DNA of 38,658 nt from Methylomonas sp. (lineage in GTDB: Bacteria; Pseudomonadota; Gammaproteobacteria; Methylococcales; Methylomonadaceae): positions 1 through 38,658 of the forward strand of contig JALSIU010000342.1 of assembly GCA_026989715.1 (NCBI GenBank). The letters are read 5' to 3'. Made by a program: the position numbers and the translations under genes. The notes beneath the pieces are model-generated. The model had not been told where the DNA came from. It did not search any database and saw nothing but the letters and a program-made list of their open reading frames with translations. Shown here piece by piece: positions 7,898 through 16,264 of this stretch. Each line of letters begins with the position of its first letter. The first letter of the stretch is position 1.

Positions 7898-10544
7898 GCC
7901 GATTGTGACCCGAAAAACGTGGCTTTCGGGGATTTGGTTATTGCCTTTAATCTCTGCGTTGTTGGGTGGTTGGGCAATTTATCAAAATATGACGGAAAAA
8001 GGCATAGAAATTACCATTATTTTTGCCGATGCTGCCGGTATTCGGGAAGGTAAAACCTCGATTATTTATAAAGGGGTGCGTATTGGTGTGGTGCAGGAGG
8101 TGTTGATGAGCAATAATCTGCAACAGGTAAAAGTGATTGCCGAAATTCAGCGTACGGCTGCTGAAGGTTTAAGGGAGGGAACCGGGTTTTGGTTGGTTAA
8201 GCCGAAAGTTTCCATTACTGAAATAACGGGTTTAGATACCATTGTATCGGGTAATTATATTCAGATGCACCCTGGTGGCGGTGCGGAAAAACGGGAGTTT
8301 ATTGCACTGAGCAAGCCGCCTGTATTGGATGACACGGAGGGCTTGCATATTGATATTTTTGCCGATCATTTAGGCTCGATAGCGCGGGGGTCTAAGATTT
8401 ATTTTCGTGAAATTCCGGTAGGTGAAGTGCTGGATTATGAGCTGGCAGAAGCGCAAAATGGTGTGATTATTAAAGTGATTATTGAAGCGCGTTATGCACA
8501 TTTGGTGAAAAAGTCGTCGCGTTTTTGGAATGCCAGCGGATTATCCATTAAAGCAGATTTAAGTGGTTTTTCTATGCACACTGAATCTATTGCGGCTTTA
8601 ATTGCCGGTGGAATTGCTTTTTATACGCCGGAAACGGAAATTGGTGAACAAGTGGCGCAAGGAACGCGCTATAAGTTACATAGTGATTTTGATAGTGCCA
8701 AAGTAGGGATTGCGGCCAAAATAACATTTGAATCTGCTATTGGCTTGGAAGAAGGGGTCACAGAAGTTAAATATGATGCGTTTAAGATTGGGATCGTTAA
8801 AAAATTACGTTATAAGAAAACGGGTAAAAATGTGGTTGCTGATGTGGTGTTTGACCCCAGAGCAGAAGAGTTATTAAAAACGGGCACGAAGTTTTGGTTA
8901 GATAAGCCTAAATTTTCTTTAACTGATTTTTCTGGGTTAAAGTCAATCTTGCAAGGTAGGCATATTCGGATGCAAGCTGGGTTGGGCGAGTCTGCTCGGG
9001 AATTTACCGCTTTAAATAAACCTCCTTTAATGTCGTTAGGTGATAAGGGAGTCCATTTAGTTTTAAAGGCAGAAACCTTAGGTTCACTGGAATATGCCAG
9101 CCCTGTTTTGTATAAAAACATTCAAGTTGGGCAGGTGCATGATTTTAAACTCGATGCACAAGGCAAGCATGTTTTAATTGATATTTACATTACCGAGCGT
9201 TACGCACATTTGGTGGCAGCTAATTCACGCTTTTGGAATACCAGTGGCGTGCAAGTGTCTTTAGGAACGGCCGGTATGGAGATTAAAACAGGTTCGATGG
9301 GTGCTATTTTAAATGGGGGCATCGCCTTTATTACGCCGGCACAGAATAAAAAGAAAGTACGCGCAGGGGCTATGTATCCGTTGTATGAAAATTATTTGGC
9401 AGCAACGGAGGAGGGTTTATTGTCGTATCATCCAGAGAGCGATACGACTGTGCTTCGCTTGATAAGTGATGAATTGGGGTCAATAGGGATTCATTCTCAG
9501 GTCTATTATAAAAAAATCCCTGTGGGTAAGGTGGTGCATTATCATTTAAGTCCTGTTGATGACAAAATCGTCATTATCGTAGCGATAAAAAATAAATATG
9601 CGCACTTATTGTCTGCGGCTACACGATTTTGGCGGCATAGCGGGGTGCAGATTAAAGCGGGTTTGTCGGGGGTGGATGTGAATATGGCTTCGGTACATTC
9701 ACTTTTAAATGGAGGCATCAGCTTTGCAAATCTGCCGGCAACAGAATTGACTCAGCAGGCTATGCCTGAGCATTACACCTTATATGCAAGCAATGAACAA
9801 GCATTACAGACAGCACAGGAAATTCATATAAAATTTGAACTGGCGGAAGGAATGACGGCCGGTACTGCGATTAAGTATTTAGGGATTCAAGTGGGAGAAG
9901 TAACGGCGGTGCGCTTAGCGGATGATAATCAATCGATTGTTGCCACCGCAAAATTAATAGGCAGTGCGGCTGATTTTGCGCGTCAAGGCACTCAATTTTG
10001 GCTGGTTAGTGCGCAATTGGGCTTATTTAAAAATAAACACCTAGGTACCTTGTTGGGTGGTAATTATTTGGAAATCGCGCCGGGGAGTGGTGCCAAGCAA
10101 ACCGTTTTTACAGGACGGCTTAATTTGCCTGAGATTAAGCAAGGTAAATATATCGTTTTAAAATCAGCACGTTTAGGGTCTGTGCAGGTAGGTAACCCGG
10201 TTTTGTATCGACAAGTACCGGTCGGTGAGGTGCGCCGTTTTCAATTGTCTGATAATGCCAAATATGTGTTGATTGATATTTATATCGCGCCTGAGTATGC
10301 GAACCTGGTGCGGGCGAATACTAAATTTTGGAATGCCAGTGGAGTTAATGTGGATTTTGGATTATTTTCCGGTGCACAACTTCGTACTGAGTCGATGGAA
10401 AGCATTGTATTAGGTGGCATTGCGCTGGCAACACCGGAGGATACTGCTGAGATTGTCCATAATGGACATGTATTTGATTTGCATGCCGAGGTAGAGCCTG
10501 AGTGGTTGGCATGGGAGCCTGATATTCAGGTAGGGCGAGAGTAA
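7884..10544 (+). CDS. letB: seven-domain MCE protein LetB (YebT)
   Basis: Periplasm-spanning lipid-transfer protein of the MCE family. From this ATG it has 886 residues (E. coli LetB 877). One N-terminal membrane anchor (about 14-33, GIWLLPLISALLGGW) is followed by seven MCE repeats starting near residues 41, 152, 278, 389, 522, 646 and 753. Each contains a VG-type strand turn (YKGVRIGVV, YFREIPVGEV, YKNIQVGQV, YKKIPVGKV, YLGIQVGEV, YRQVPVGEV and a variant in domain 3) and an FW motif. Seven repeats fit LetB rather than PqiB, which has three. The frame stays open upstream to 7854, with ATGs at 7875 and 7884; the one at 7884 has GGGA upstream and gives the family-like N-terminus. It overlaps the preceding gene by 14 bases. 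Confidence 0.92.
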   Translation: MNTSKPIVTRKTWLSGIWLLPLISALLGGWAIYQNMTEKGIEITIIFADAAGIREGKTSIIYKGVRIGVVQEVLMSNNLQQVKVIAEIQRTAAEGLREGTGFWLVKPKVSITEITGLDTIVSGNYIQMHPGGGAEKREFIALSKPPVLDDTEGLHIDIFADHLGSIARGSKIYFREIPVGEVLDYELAEAQNGVIIKVIIEARYAHLVKKSSRFWNASGLSIKADLSGFSMHTESIAALIAGGIAFYTPETEIGEQVAQGTRYKLHSDFDSAKVGIAAKITFESAIGLEEGVTEVKYDAFKIGIVKKLRYKKTGKNVVADVVFDPRAEELLKTGTKFWLDKPKFSLTDFSGLKSILQGRHIRMQAGLGESAREFTALNKPPLMSLGDKGVHLVLKAETLGSLEYASPVLYKNIQVGQVHDFKLDAQGKHVLIDIYITERYAHLVAANSRFWNTSGVQVSLGTAGMEIKTGSMGAILNGGIAFITPAQNKKKVRAGAMYPLYENYLAATEEGLLSYHPESDTTVLRLISDELGSIGIHSQVYYKKIPVGKVVHYHLSPVDDKIVIIVAIKNKYAHLLSAATRFWRHSGVQIKAGLSGVDVNMASVHSLLNGGISFANLPATELTQQAMPEHYTLYASNEQALQTAQEIHIKFELAEGMTAGTAIKYLGIQVGEVTAVRLADDNQSIVATAKLIGSAADFARQGTQFWLVSAQLGLFKNKHLGTLLGGNYLEIAPGSGAKQTVFTGRLNLPEIKQGKYIVLKSARLGSVQVGNPVLYRQVPVGEVRRFQLSDNAKYVLIDIYIAPEYANLVRANTKFWNASGVNVDFGLFSGAQLRTESMESIVLGGIALATPEDTAEIVHNGHVFDLHAEVEPEWLAWEPDIQVGRE

Positions 10545-10556
10545 GGGGGAGGTTTT

Positions 10557-11762
10557 TTATGCCGCGAGAAACCGGCGTAATAAATCCAGTGATAAGATGG
10601 CTGCTTGATTTTGTTTACGTTGCGGTGGGCCACCAATCGTATGCGTACTATGCAGGATGTCACTCGGAGTTAAGAGTAGGGTCGTTAAGCAAATAGTCTC
10701 GGCTTTATTTTGAAATTGCGCACAACTGCCTTGATAAGTTTGTACTAATACCAAGTCTGTTTGCTCTTGTCCTTGTGTTTTTTGCGCCATTTTTATTGTT
10801 GTGTGAAGGCGGTCTGTACTATTTAATGATTCGGTTGCCTGATGAAAGGCTTGCTTAAAAACGGCACTGAATAGCCACGCTTGGCCTAAGCACTTTGCCG
10901 CGATGAGGCCTTGAGAGGCGGTTTCTATAACGGCGAGGCTTAAATCCTGTTGTTGCATGGCGTGGGCGATAATATCAATAAGCCCTCTTTGTGCCTGATT
11001 GCTGTTATCTATTGCAAAAACGTAATCCCCTAGACTGTCCGCCACTTGTCGGACAGTGGTATTCAGTAGTGCTTGTTTTGTATTCGCCGGAAAAAGTAAT
11101 TTGGTTTGTACTTCGTCTGTGCCTGCACGAAAACTAAGTTGTACCTGTTGCGGTAAAGTAATGTTTGTTAGTTTTTCTTGAATGTCGGATTCACCGATAC
11201 CAATGGTGCGTAAGGTAAGCAACTGTTTAGCTTGTAGCTTAAAGCGTTGCCTGAGTTGTTTGGCGATAAATTCTGTAAACATACCTTGCATTTCAAAAGG
11301 GACGCCGGGAACAAAGACAAACCAGCAACCTTGCTGTTGTAATGAGAATCCGGGAGCCGATCCCCATGGGTTATCAATACGCGCAGCACCTTGTGGGAAA
11401 TAGGCTTGTTTACGGTTGGCATCAGCCATAGCTCGCTTGCGATGAGCAAAAAATTGCTTTATATGTTCTAGTGCCGTTACATCAAACTCAAGTGGTCGCG
11501 CAAAGGCCTCGGCAACCGCTTGTGTGGTTAGGTCATCAATTGTAGGGCCTAAGCCACCTGTGCAAATACAGACATCTGCACGAGTCGCTATTTCTTGCAA
11601 TAATTTTTTCAGGTCTGCTAAGTTGTCGCCTACTGCTGTGTGTCGCGTGACGCTAAAGCCCAGTTGTACCAGCTGTTGTGATAGCCATGCGGCGTTACTA
11701 TCTACGGTCTGACCGCTGATAACTTCTTCACCTTGGGAAAATATTTCGACAATGGGGGGCAT
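10557..11762 (-). CDS. CinA-family protein with degenerate C-terminal domain
   Basis: The 401-residue length is typical of full CinA proteins. Residues 1-170 form the MoeA/MogA-like (COG1058) domain with IFSQGEEVISGQTVDSNA, TGGLGPTIDDLT at 68-79 and FVPGVPFEMQGMF at 150-162; family members act as nucleotide pyrophosphatases on ADP-ribose-type substrates. The C-terminal domain (about 258-401) corresponds to the PncC-like NMN amidohydrolase, but the canonical ESCTGG motif reads ETASQG at 280-285 and the later GG-x-VxY region is not recognisable, so amidase activity is doubtful. It is the last gene of a minus-strand run, 12 bases after the esterase and tail-to-tail with letB. The product may be a pyrophosphatase only. 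Confidence 0.8.
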   Translation of the reverse strand: MPPIVEIFSQGEEVISGQTVDSNAAWLSQQLVQLGFSVTRHTAVGDNLADLKKLLQEIATRADVCICTGGLGPTIDDLTTQAVAEAFARPLEFDVTALEHIKQFFAHRKRAMADANRKQAYFPQGAARIDNPWGSAPGFSLQQQGCWFVFVPGVPFEMQGMFTEFIAKQLRQRFKLQAKQLLTLRTIGIGESDIQEKLTNITLPQQVQLSFRAGTDEVQTKLLFPANTKQALLNTTVRQVADSLGDYVFAIDNSNQAQRGLIDIIAHAMQQQDLSLAVIETASQGLIAAKCLGQAWLFSAVFKQAFHQATESLNSTDRLHTTIKMAQKTQGQEQTDLVLVQTYQGSCAQFQNKAETICLTTLLLTPSDILHSTHTIGGPPQRKQNQAAILSLDLLRRFLAA

Positions 11763-11774
11763 TATGCAAGACTT

Positions 11775-12443
11775 TTAAGCAAAAACTTTGTTGATAAAAA
11801 TAGAAATATCGGCAATTTCTTCTAAACATAATGTGTGTTGCATCGGGTATTCATGCCAGCTAATTTGATAGTCCATGGCATGCAAGCGGTTAAAGGCATC
11901 TTTGGCTATGTGTGGTGCAATCACTGGGTCTAAGTTGCCATGAGCCATAAAAATGGCAGTCGCATCATTTTCTGGGGCGCGTTCAGATTTAAGTTGTTCG
12001 GTTGTCGGCATATAAGTGGAGAGTGCTAAGATGCCTGCTAATTTTTGAGGGTAGCGCAGACCTGTATGTAAGGCAATCACTCCGCCTTGAGAGAACCCTG
12101 CCAATAAGATGTTTTCCGCTTGGATGCCCTTGTCTATTTCTCTTTGTATGAATTGTACAATGTTGTTTGATGAGTCATATATATCATTTATGGCAACGTT
12201 GCGGGCTAAGGTTGCATCCAAAATATCATACCAAGAGGGCATTTGCATGCCGCCATTAATGGTGACGGCTTGTATGGGGGCGTTGGGAAAAATAAAATTA
12301 ATATTGGCCGCTTTATGTAGCTTGAGTTCGGGAACGATGCCTTCAAAATCATGTCCATCAGCTCCTAATCCATGTAGCCAGATAATGGAGTAAAGAGGTG
12401 TGGATGAGGCGGGTATTTCGACGCAACTGAGTAGGGAAGACAT
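11775..12443 (-). CDS. alpha/beta-hydrolase carboxylesterase (phospholipase/carboxylesterase family)
   Basis: A 222-residue member of the bacterial carboxylesterase / acyl-protein-thioesterase-like family. The oxyanion region IIWLHGLGADGHDF is at 22-35, the nucleophile elbow GFSQGG near 115-120, the acid in HGNLDPVI near 173-180 and the catalytic His in MQHTLC near 206. FPNAP and MPSWYDI are family hallmarks. There is no signal peptide, so it is cytoplasmic. The natural substrate is not evident; family members hydrolyse short acyl esters and lysophospholipids. It sits between the RbgA-like GTPase and the CinA-like gene. Confidence 0.9.
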   Translation of the reverse strand: MSSLLSCVEIPASSTPLYSIIWLHGLGADGHDFEGIVPELKLHKAANINFIFPNAPIQAVTINGGMQMPSWYDILDATLARNVAINDIYDSSNNIVQFIQREIDKGIQAENILLAGFSQGGVIALHTGLRYPQKLAGILALSTYMPTTEQLKSERAPENDATAIFMAHGNLDPVIAPHIAKDAFNRLHAMDYQISWHEYPMQHTLCLEEIADISIFINKVFA

Positions 12444-12476
12444 AGATTTTTGGAGGTTGTTGTATTGAGTGTTAGT

Positions 12477-13409
12477 TTATTGTTTAGCTTGTGTTTTTGT
12501 TTGCCAATTCTTTTTACGTTTGAGTTTTTTGGCGGCTTTGCGTTCACGAATAAGGGCGAGTTCTGCTAATTCTTGTTGCATCATTGCCGGTGTTTCTAAG
12601 GTGAGCCTGCCTAGTAAGCCATCACGTAGTTCTGTGAGTATGATTTTAGCGACTTTGTCGATATCAATATGGCCACCACTGCGTAAGCATCCCCGTTTTT
12701 TACCAATGATTTGTAGTAATTCATAATCACTAGGGGGGAGTGTTGTAATTTGATAGCGTTGTTTTAGTGCTTCTGGGTAATGTGTAAGTAAAAACTCACC
12801 CGCAAAAGAGGCTACATCATCATGTTTTAATGCGGTATCTTTAATTGCGCCGGTGGTTGCTAAGCGGTAACCGGTATTGTGATTTTCTAAGTTAGGCCAT
12901 AACATACCCGGCGTATCACAGAGAATGATGCCGTTGTGTAAGTCAATACGCTGTTGTCTTTTGGTGACGGCGGGTTCATTGCCGGTTTTGGCGATAGTAC
13001 GTCCTGCTAATGCATTAATTAATGTTGATTTGCCGACATTGGGAATGCCCATAATTAAGACATGAATCACTTTAGTTGCTGTGTCTTTATGTGGGACTAA
13101 TTTACGGCATAAATCGACTACATTTTGTACTTTATCGCTTTGTGTGGCTGTTAAGGCGAGGGTCTTGACCCCTTCTTCTTGCTCTAAGTAGTTTTGCCAA
13201 ACGGCTGTTCTGGCAGGGTCTGCCAAATCCGCTTTATTTAATATTTTTATACAGGGTTTGTTGCCGCGTAGGTCTGATAATAGTGGGTTGGCACTACTGA
13301 AAGGTAAACGTGCATCCAGTATTTCAATGAGTAAATCAATTTCGGGCAGGCTTTGTTTAATTTCTTTGCCTGCCTTGTGCATGTGTCCTGGGAACCATTG
13401 GATTTGCAT
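12477..13409 (-). CDS. circularly permuted ribosome-biogenesis GTPase, RbgA/YlqF family
   Basis: The 310-residue protein opens with the family N-terminus QWFPGHMHKAGKEI. The G motifs are permuted: G4 NKAD at 58-61 precedes G1 GIPNVGKST at 121-129 and G3 DTPG at 165-168. This order is characteristic of the YlqF/RbgA GTPases, which act late in large-subunit assembly. The C-terminus is strongly basic (KKLKRKKNWQTKTQAKQ), consistent with rRNA contact. An AGG lies 8 bases before the ATG. The gene follows cysH by 11 bases. In gammaproteobacteria the exact role of this homologue is less established than in Bacillus. Confidence 0.92.
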   Translation of the reverse strand: MQIQWFPGHMHKAGKEIKQSLPEIDLLIEILDARLPFSSANPLLSDLRGNKPCIKILNKADLADPARTAVWQNYLEQEEGVKTLALTATQSDKVQNVVDLCRKLVPHKDTATKVIHVLIMGIPNVGKSTLINALAGRTIAKTGNEPAVTKRQQRIDLHNGIILCDTPGMLWPNLENHNTGYRLATTGAIKDTALKHDDVASFAGEFLLTHYPEALKQRYQITTLPPSDYELLQIIGKKRGCLRSGGHIDIDKVAKIILTELRDGLLGRLTLETPAMMQQELAELALIRERKAAKKLKRKKNWQTKTQAKQ

Positions 13410-13420
13410 TGCTTTAGCCT

Positions 13421-14131
13421 TTATGTTTTAGCAATATGTAAGCCGCATTCTTTTTTGGTAGCATCTTCCCACCACCAGCGACCGGCACGTTCGTGTTGAT
13501 TCGGTAAGACAGGGCGCGTACAGGGTTCACAACCGATACTGATAAAGCCGTGTTTGTGTAATTCATTGAAGGGGACTTGGTAGGCTTCTATGTAATCCCA
13601 TATTTGTGCTGAACTTTGATTCACCATGGGGTTAAATTTGATTAAGGTATGTTCTTTACTTGAAAAAGCAACATCGACTTCAATTGCATTAATATTTTGC
13701 CGCGTACCGATGCTTTGGTCTTTACGTTGCCCTGTAATCCACGCATCAACTTGCGCCAGTTTGCGTTTTAAAGGTTCTACTTTGCGAATGGCACAGCATT
13801 CTTGATGGCCATCCTCATAAAAACTAAACAGACCTTTGGCTTTAACCAGTGCTTCAATACTTGCATGGTTTGGGGAGAGTAGTTCAATATCAATTTTATA
13901 ATGTTGGCGTACTTTCTCGATAAATTGGTAGGTTTCGGGGTGTAAGCGACCCGTATCCAGGCAAAAAATTTGTATATCTGGGCGAATTTTTAAAGCCATA
14001 TCCAGAACGACTACATCTTCTGCCCCGCTAAATGAAAGTGCAATACGCTCATAGTTTTCTAATGCATGGCGTAGTATTTTACGTGGGTTTTTATTTTGAA
14101 GTTCAGCTTGGATTGATTTGATATCGTGCAT
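13421..14131 (-). CDS. cysH: assimilatory adenylylsulfate (APS) reductase, FeS-containing CysH type
   Basis: Thioredoxin- or glutathione-dependent reduction of activated sulfate to sulfite. From this Met the product has 236 residues. The PP-loop SFSGAEDVVVLDMA gives the nucleotide site, LDTGRLHPETY follows, and TGQRKDQS precedes the C-terminal catalytic KKECGLH. Paired cysteines ECC and CEPC, ligands of a [4Fe-4S] cluster, point to an APS rather than PAPS substrate by family knowledge. The frame is open upstream to 14227 with further ATGs at 14173 and 14227, both overlapping the Rpn remnant; none has a clear ribosome site, and I prefer the non-overlapping start whose N-terminus looks family-like. 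Its closeness to gshA puts two thiol/sulfur genes in one run. Confidence 0.88.
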   Translation of the reverse strand: MHDIKSIQAELQNKNPRKILRHALENYERIALSFSGAEDVVVLDMALKIRPDIQIFCLDTGRLHPETYQFIEKVRQHYKIDIELLSPNHASIEALVKAKGLFSFYEDGHQECCAIRKVEPLKRKLAQVDAWITGQRKDQSIGTRQNINAIEVDVAFSSKEHTLIKFNPMVNQSSAQIWDYIEAYQVPFNELHKHGFISIGCEPCTRPVLPNQHERAGRWWWEDATKKECGLHIAKT

Positions 14132-14162
14132 AAATTTATTAGGTTGAGGGAGGGAGTGTGTA

Positions 14163-14609
14163 TTAGCGTGCATTATTTTGAATAATGCTGTTAACATCTG
14201 CTTCACTAAGGCCGGCAATGCTTGCAATTAAGGGAGTCGTGAGCCCTGCCTTATGAGCATTTAAAACGATTTGCGTTTTTGTTTGTAAAGAGCCTGCTTT
14301 AATTCCCTGCTCAATGCCTTTTTCAACACCTTGATCAAAACCTGTTTCCAAGGCTAAATTAATGGATGATTTTTGGATATAAATAAACTCTTTACGTTTA
14401 TGTTGTAGTTCTAGCTCTTCAGGAGAGAAGTTTGCTTCATTTGCAATTTCGAGTGCTTGCTTTATCTCAGGTTGTACTTGTTCTGGAATACAGTCTAATT
14501 TGCCTGCATTTTTAATAAAATAAATCCATTTGTCTTGCGCGGTTTGCAATTCAGCTAAGCAAAACACTTTTTTAAAGGCATAATCGGTTTTAACGTCTAA
14601 AAATTTCAT
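14163..14609 (-). pseudogene. internally deleted Rpn/PD-(D/E)XK nuclease-family transposase remnant
   Basis: The open frame of 148 residues starts MKFLDVKTDYAFKKVF, the standard N-terminus of the PD-(D/E)XK (Rpn-type) transposase-nuclease family. It then jumps straight to LQTAQDKWIYFIKNAG, which belongs after the catalytic core in full-length members of about 280-300 residues. The family C-terminal part follows (SPEELELQHKRKEFIYIQK, then the GFDQGVEKGIEQGIKAGS repeats). Roughly 130-150 residues carrying the nuclease active site therefore appear to be missing, although the frame is intact. It may be a decayed mobile gene or a retained core-less protein. It is squeezed between gshA (11 bases away) and cysH. 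Confidence 0.75.
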
Positions 14610-14620
14610 AGATGTCGGGC

Positions 14621-16195
14621 TTATTGTTGCAAGTATTGGTTTAAAAAGTCATCAAACGATAAACTATCTTTTGCTTCAATTTCTTGTTGCTTCGTTAAAG
14701 ATGCGCTGGCCATGGCATTAAATTTTGCCGTTTCTGTACTATTAAGCTGGTCGGCGGTAAACTTTTTTGCATGCTTGGCCGATAATTGGTCGGCAAATTT
14801 GGCATACGGTTGCTGAGCAGATTGCATGGCCGCTAAAATACGGGCTGAAGGGGTTAAGTCGGGGGTTTCAACCAGTTTACGTTGTTCTGTCAAGGCTTGC
14901 GTATAATGCTGAACCGCTTCCCCTTGGTCTAAAATATGACAGACTGCTTGCATATTATCAAGAATATCAGTTGCCCAGTCTTGCAAGCGGATGGCTTGCC
15001 GGCCTTTTATTAATTCAATATTAGGTTGCCGGCCTGCATTGGCAACGGTCAGTTGGTTGGCATTATTGGTTTGAAAGTCCTCGGTACTCATTTCGGGGCT
15101 ATCTTGTAATAAGCAAGTTAATAAAAAGGCTTCAATAAAACGTGCACGGCTCGCATCAATACCAATTGGGTTAAATAAATCTAAATCAAGTGAGCGGATT
15201 TCTACATACAACACGCCACGACGCTTAAGGGCTAAGGTCGGTTTTTCACAAGGGTTGATGATTTGTTTAGGGCGAACGGTGCTGTAATATTCATTTTCTA
15301 TTTGCAAAATATTGCTATTCAGTTGGTGGTACTCATTGGCCACTTTTACCCCGATTTTTTCATACTCGGCATAAGGGGTATTGATGGCGCGCGATAAGCT
15401 GTCTACATAGCCATCAAGGGAATTATAATCAATATTTAAATTTGCTTGGTTATTGCTTTTATAGCCAATATCACTCATACGCAATGAAGTGGCGTAGGGG
15501 TGATAAAGCGTGCCGTTATCAAATTCGGCAAATTGTGCCATCAGTTCCGGCCGTGTTTTAAAGAAATTTTTACAAATGGCAGGCGATGCACCAAATAAAT
15601 ATAAAATCAGCCAGCCTTGACGTTGAAAATTACGAATTAAATCAAAATAGGCGTTTGCCTGAAAATCCTCTAATGAGGCGGAAGAGCCTTCTAGCTGGTG
15701 TAGTATCGGCCAGAGCGTTTCCGGAAGTGAATAATTGAAATGTATGCCGGCAATGGCTTGCATCGTACGCCCATAACGATGCCATAAACCTTTACGGTAA
15801 ATATGCTTCATGGTGCCGATATTAGAGTGACCATATTCTGCAATGGGAATGCTTTCATCACCATTGATGCCGCAAGGCATACTACTCGCTAATAAATGTT
15901 CATTATCTAAATTATCATAGACAAATTGATGGATATGATGCAAAAAACGTAAGCTGTCATTAATATCTGCAAAGGGCGGCGTGATAAATTCCAATAAGGC
16001 TTCGGAATAATCTGTTGTGATATGTGGGTGCGTCAGTGCCGAGCCAAGTGCAACAGGGTGGGGTGTTTGCGCAATAAAGCCTTGATTGGATAAGCGTAGG
16101 CTCTCTTTTTCTATGCCTTTTAGCCCATTTTTTAAAAGAGGTTGTTGATTCGCGTTGATGAGCCGTTGTAAACGGTTTAAATTTGTCGTATTCAA
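14621..16195 (-). CDS. gshA: glutamate-cysteine ligase
   Basis: First and rate-limiting enzyme of glutathione synthesis, joining glutamate and cysteine with ATP. Its 524 residues match the E. coli-type GshA (518). Recognisable blocks are GIEKESLRL near 27-35, TDYSEALLEFITP near 61-73, SSMPCGI near 103-109, GTMKHIYRKGLWHRYG near 127-142, GIHFNYSLP near 150-158 and YVEIRSLDLDLFNPIGI near 330-346. It starts the minus-strand run and is divergent from recQ across only 69 bases, so the two promoters must lie back to back. Confidence 0.96.
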   Translation of the reverse strand: MNTTNLNRLQRLINANQQPLLKNGLKGIEKESLRLSNQGFIAQTPHPVALGSALTHPHITTDYSEALLEFITPPFADINDSLRFLHHIHQFVYDNLDNEHLLASSMPCGINGDESIPIAEYGHSNIGTMKHIYRKGLWHRYGRTMQAIAGIHFNYSLPETLWPILHQLEGSSASLEDFQANAYFDLIRNFQRQGWLILYLFGASPAICKNFFKTRPELMAQFAEFDNGTLYHPYATSLRMSDIGYKSNNQANLNIDYNSLDGYVDSLSRAINTPYAEYEKIGVKVANEYHQLNSNILQIENEYYSTVRPKQIINPCEKPTLALKRRGVLYVEIRSLDLDLFNPIGIDASRARFIEAFLLTCLLQDSPEMSTEDFQTNNANQLTVANAGRQPNIELIKGRQAIRLQDWATDILDNMQAVCHILDQGEAVQHYTQALTEQRKLVETPDLTPSARILAAMQSAQQPYAKFADQLSAKHAKKFTADQLNSTETAKFNAMASASLTKQQEIEAKDSLSFDDFLNQYLQQ

Positions 16196-16264
16196 AATGT
16201 TAAAAACCTAGATAAAAGTGCTACCATCTATTATATAACTGTTTCGGGGCTAGAGATAAATATT

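Noticed and set aside
7390..7977. 195-codon open frame on the minus strand
   Set aside because: It lies wholly antisense to the second LetA-type gene and the letB start, has low-complexity Thr/Ile/Asn-rich content typical of a reversed membrane-protein gene, and no ribosome site.
14163..14609. Intact insertion sequence
   Set aside because: No terminal inverted repeats, target duplication or complete transposase core could be seen around the frame.
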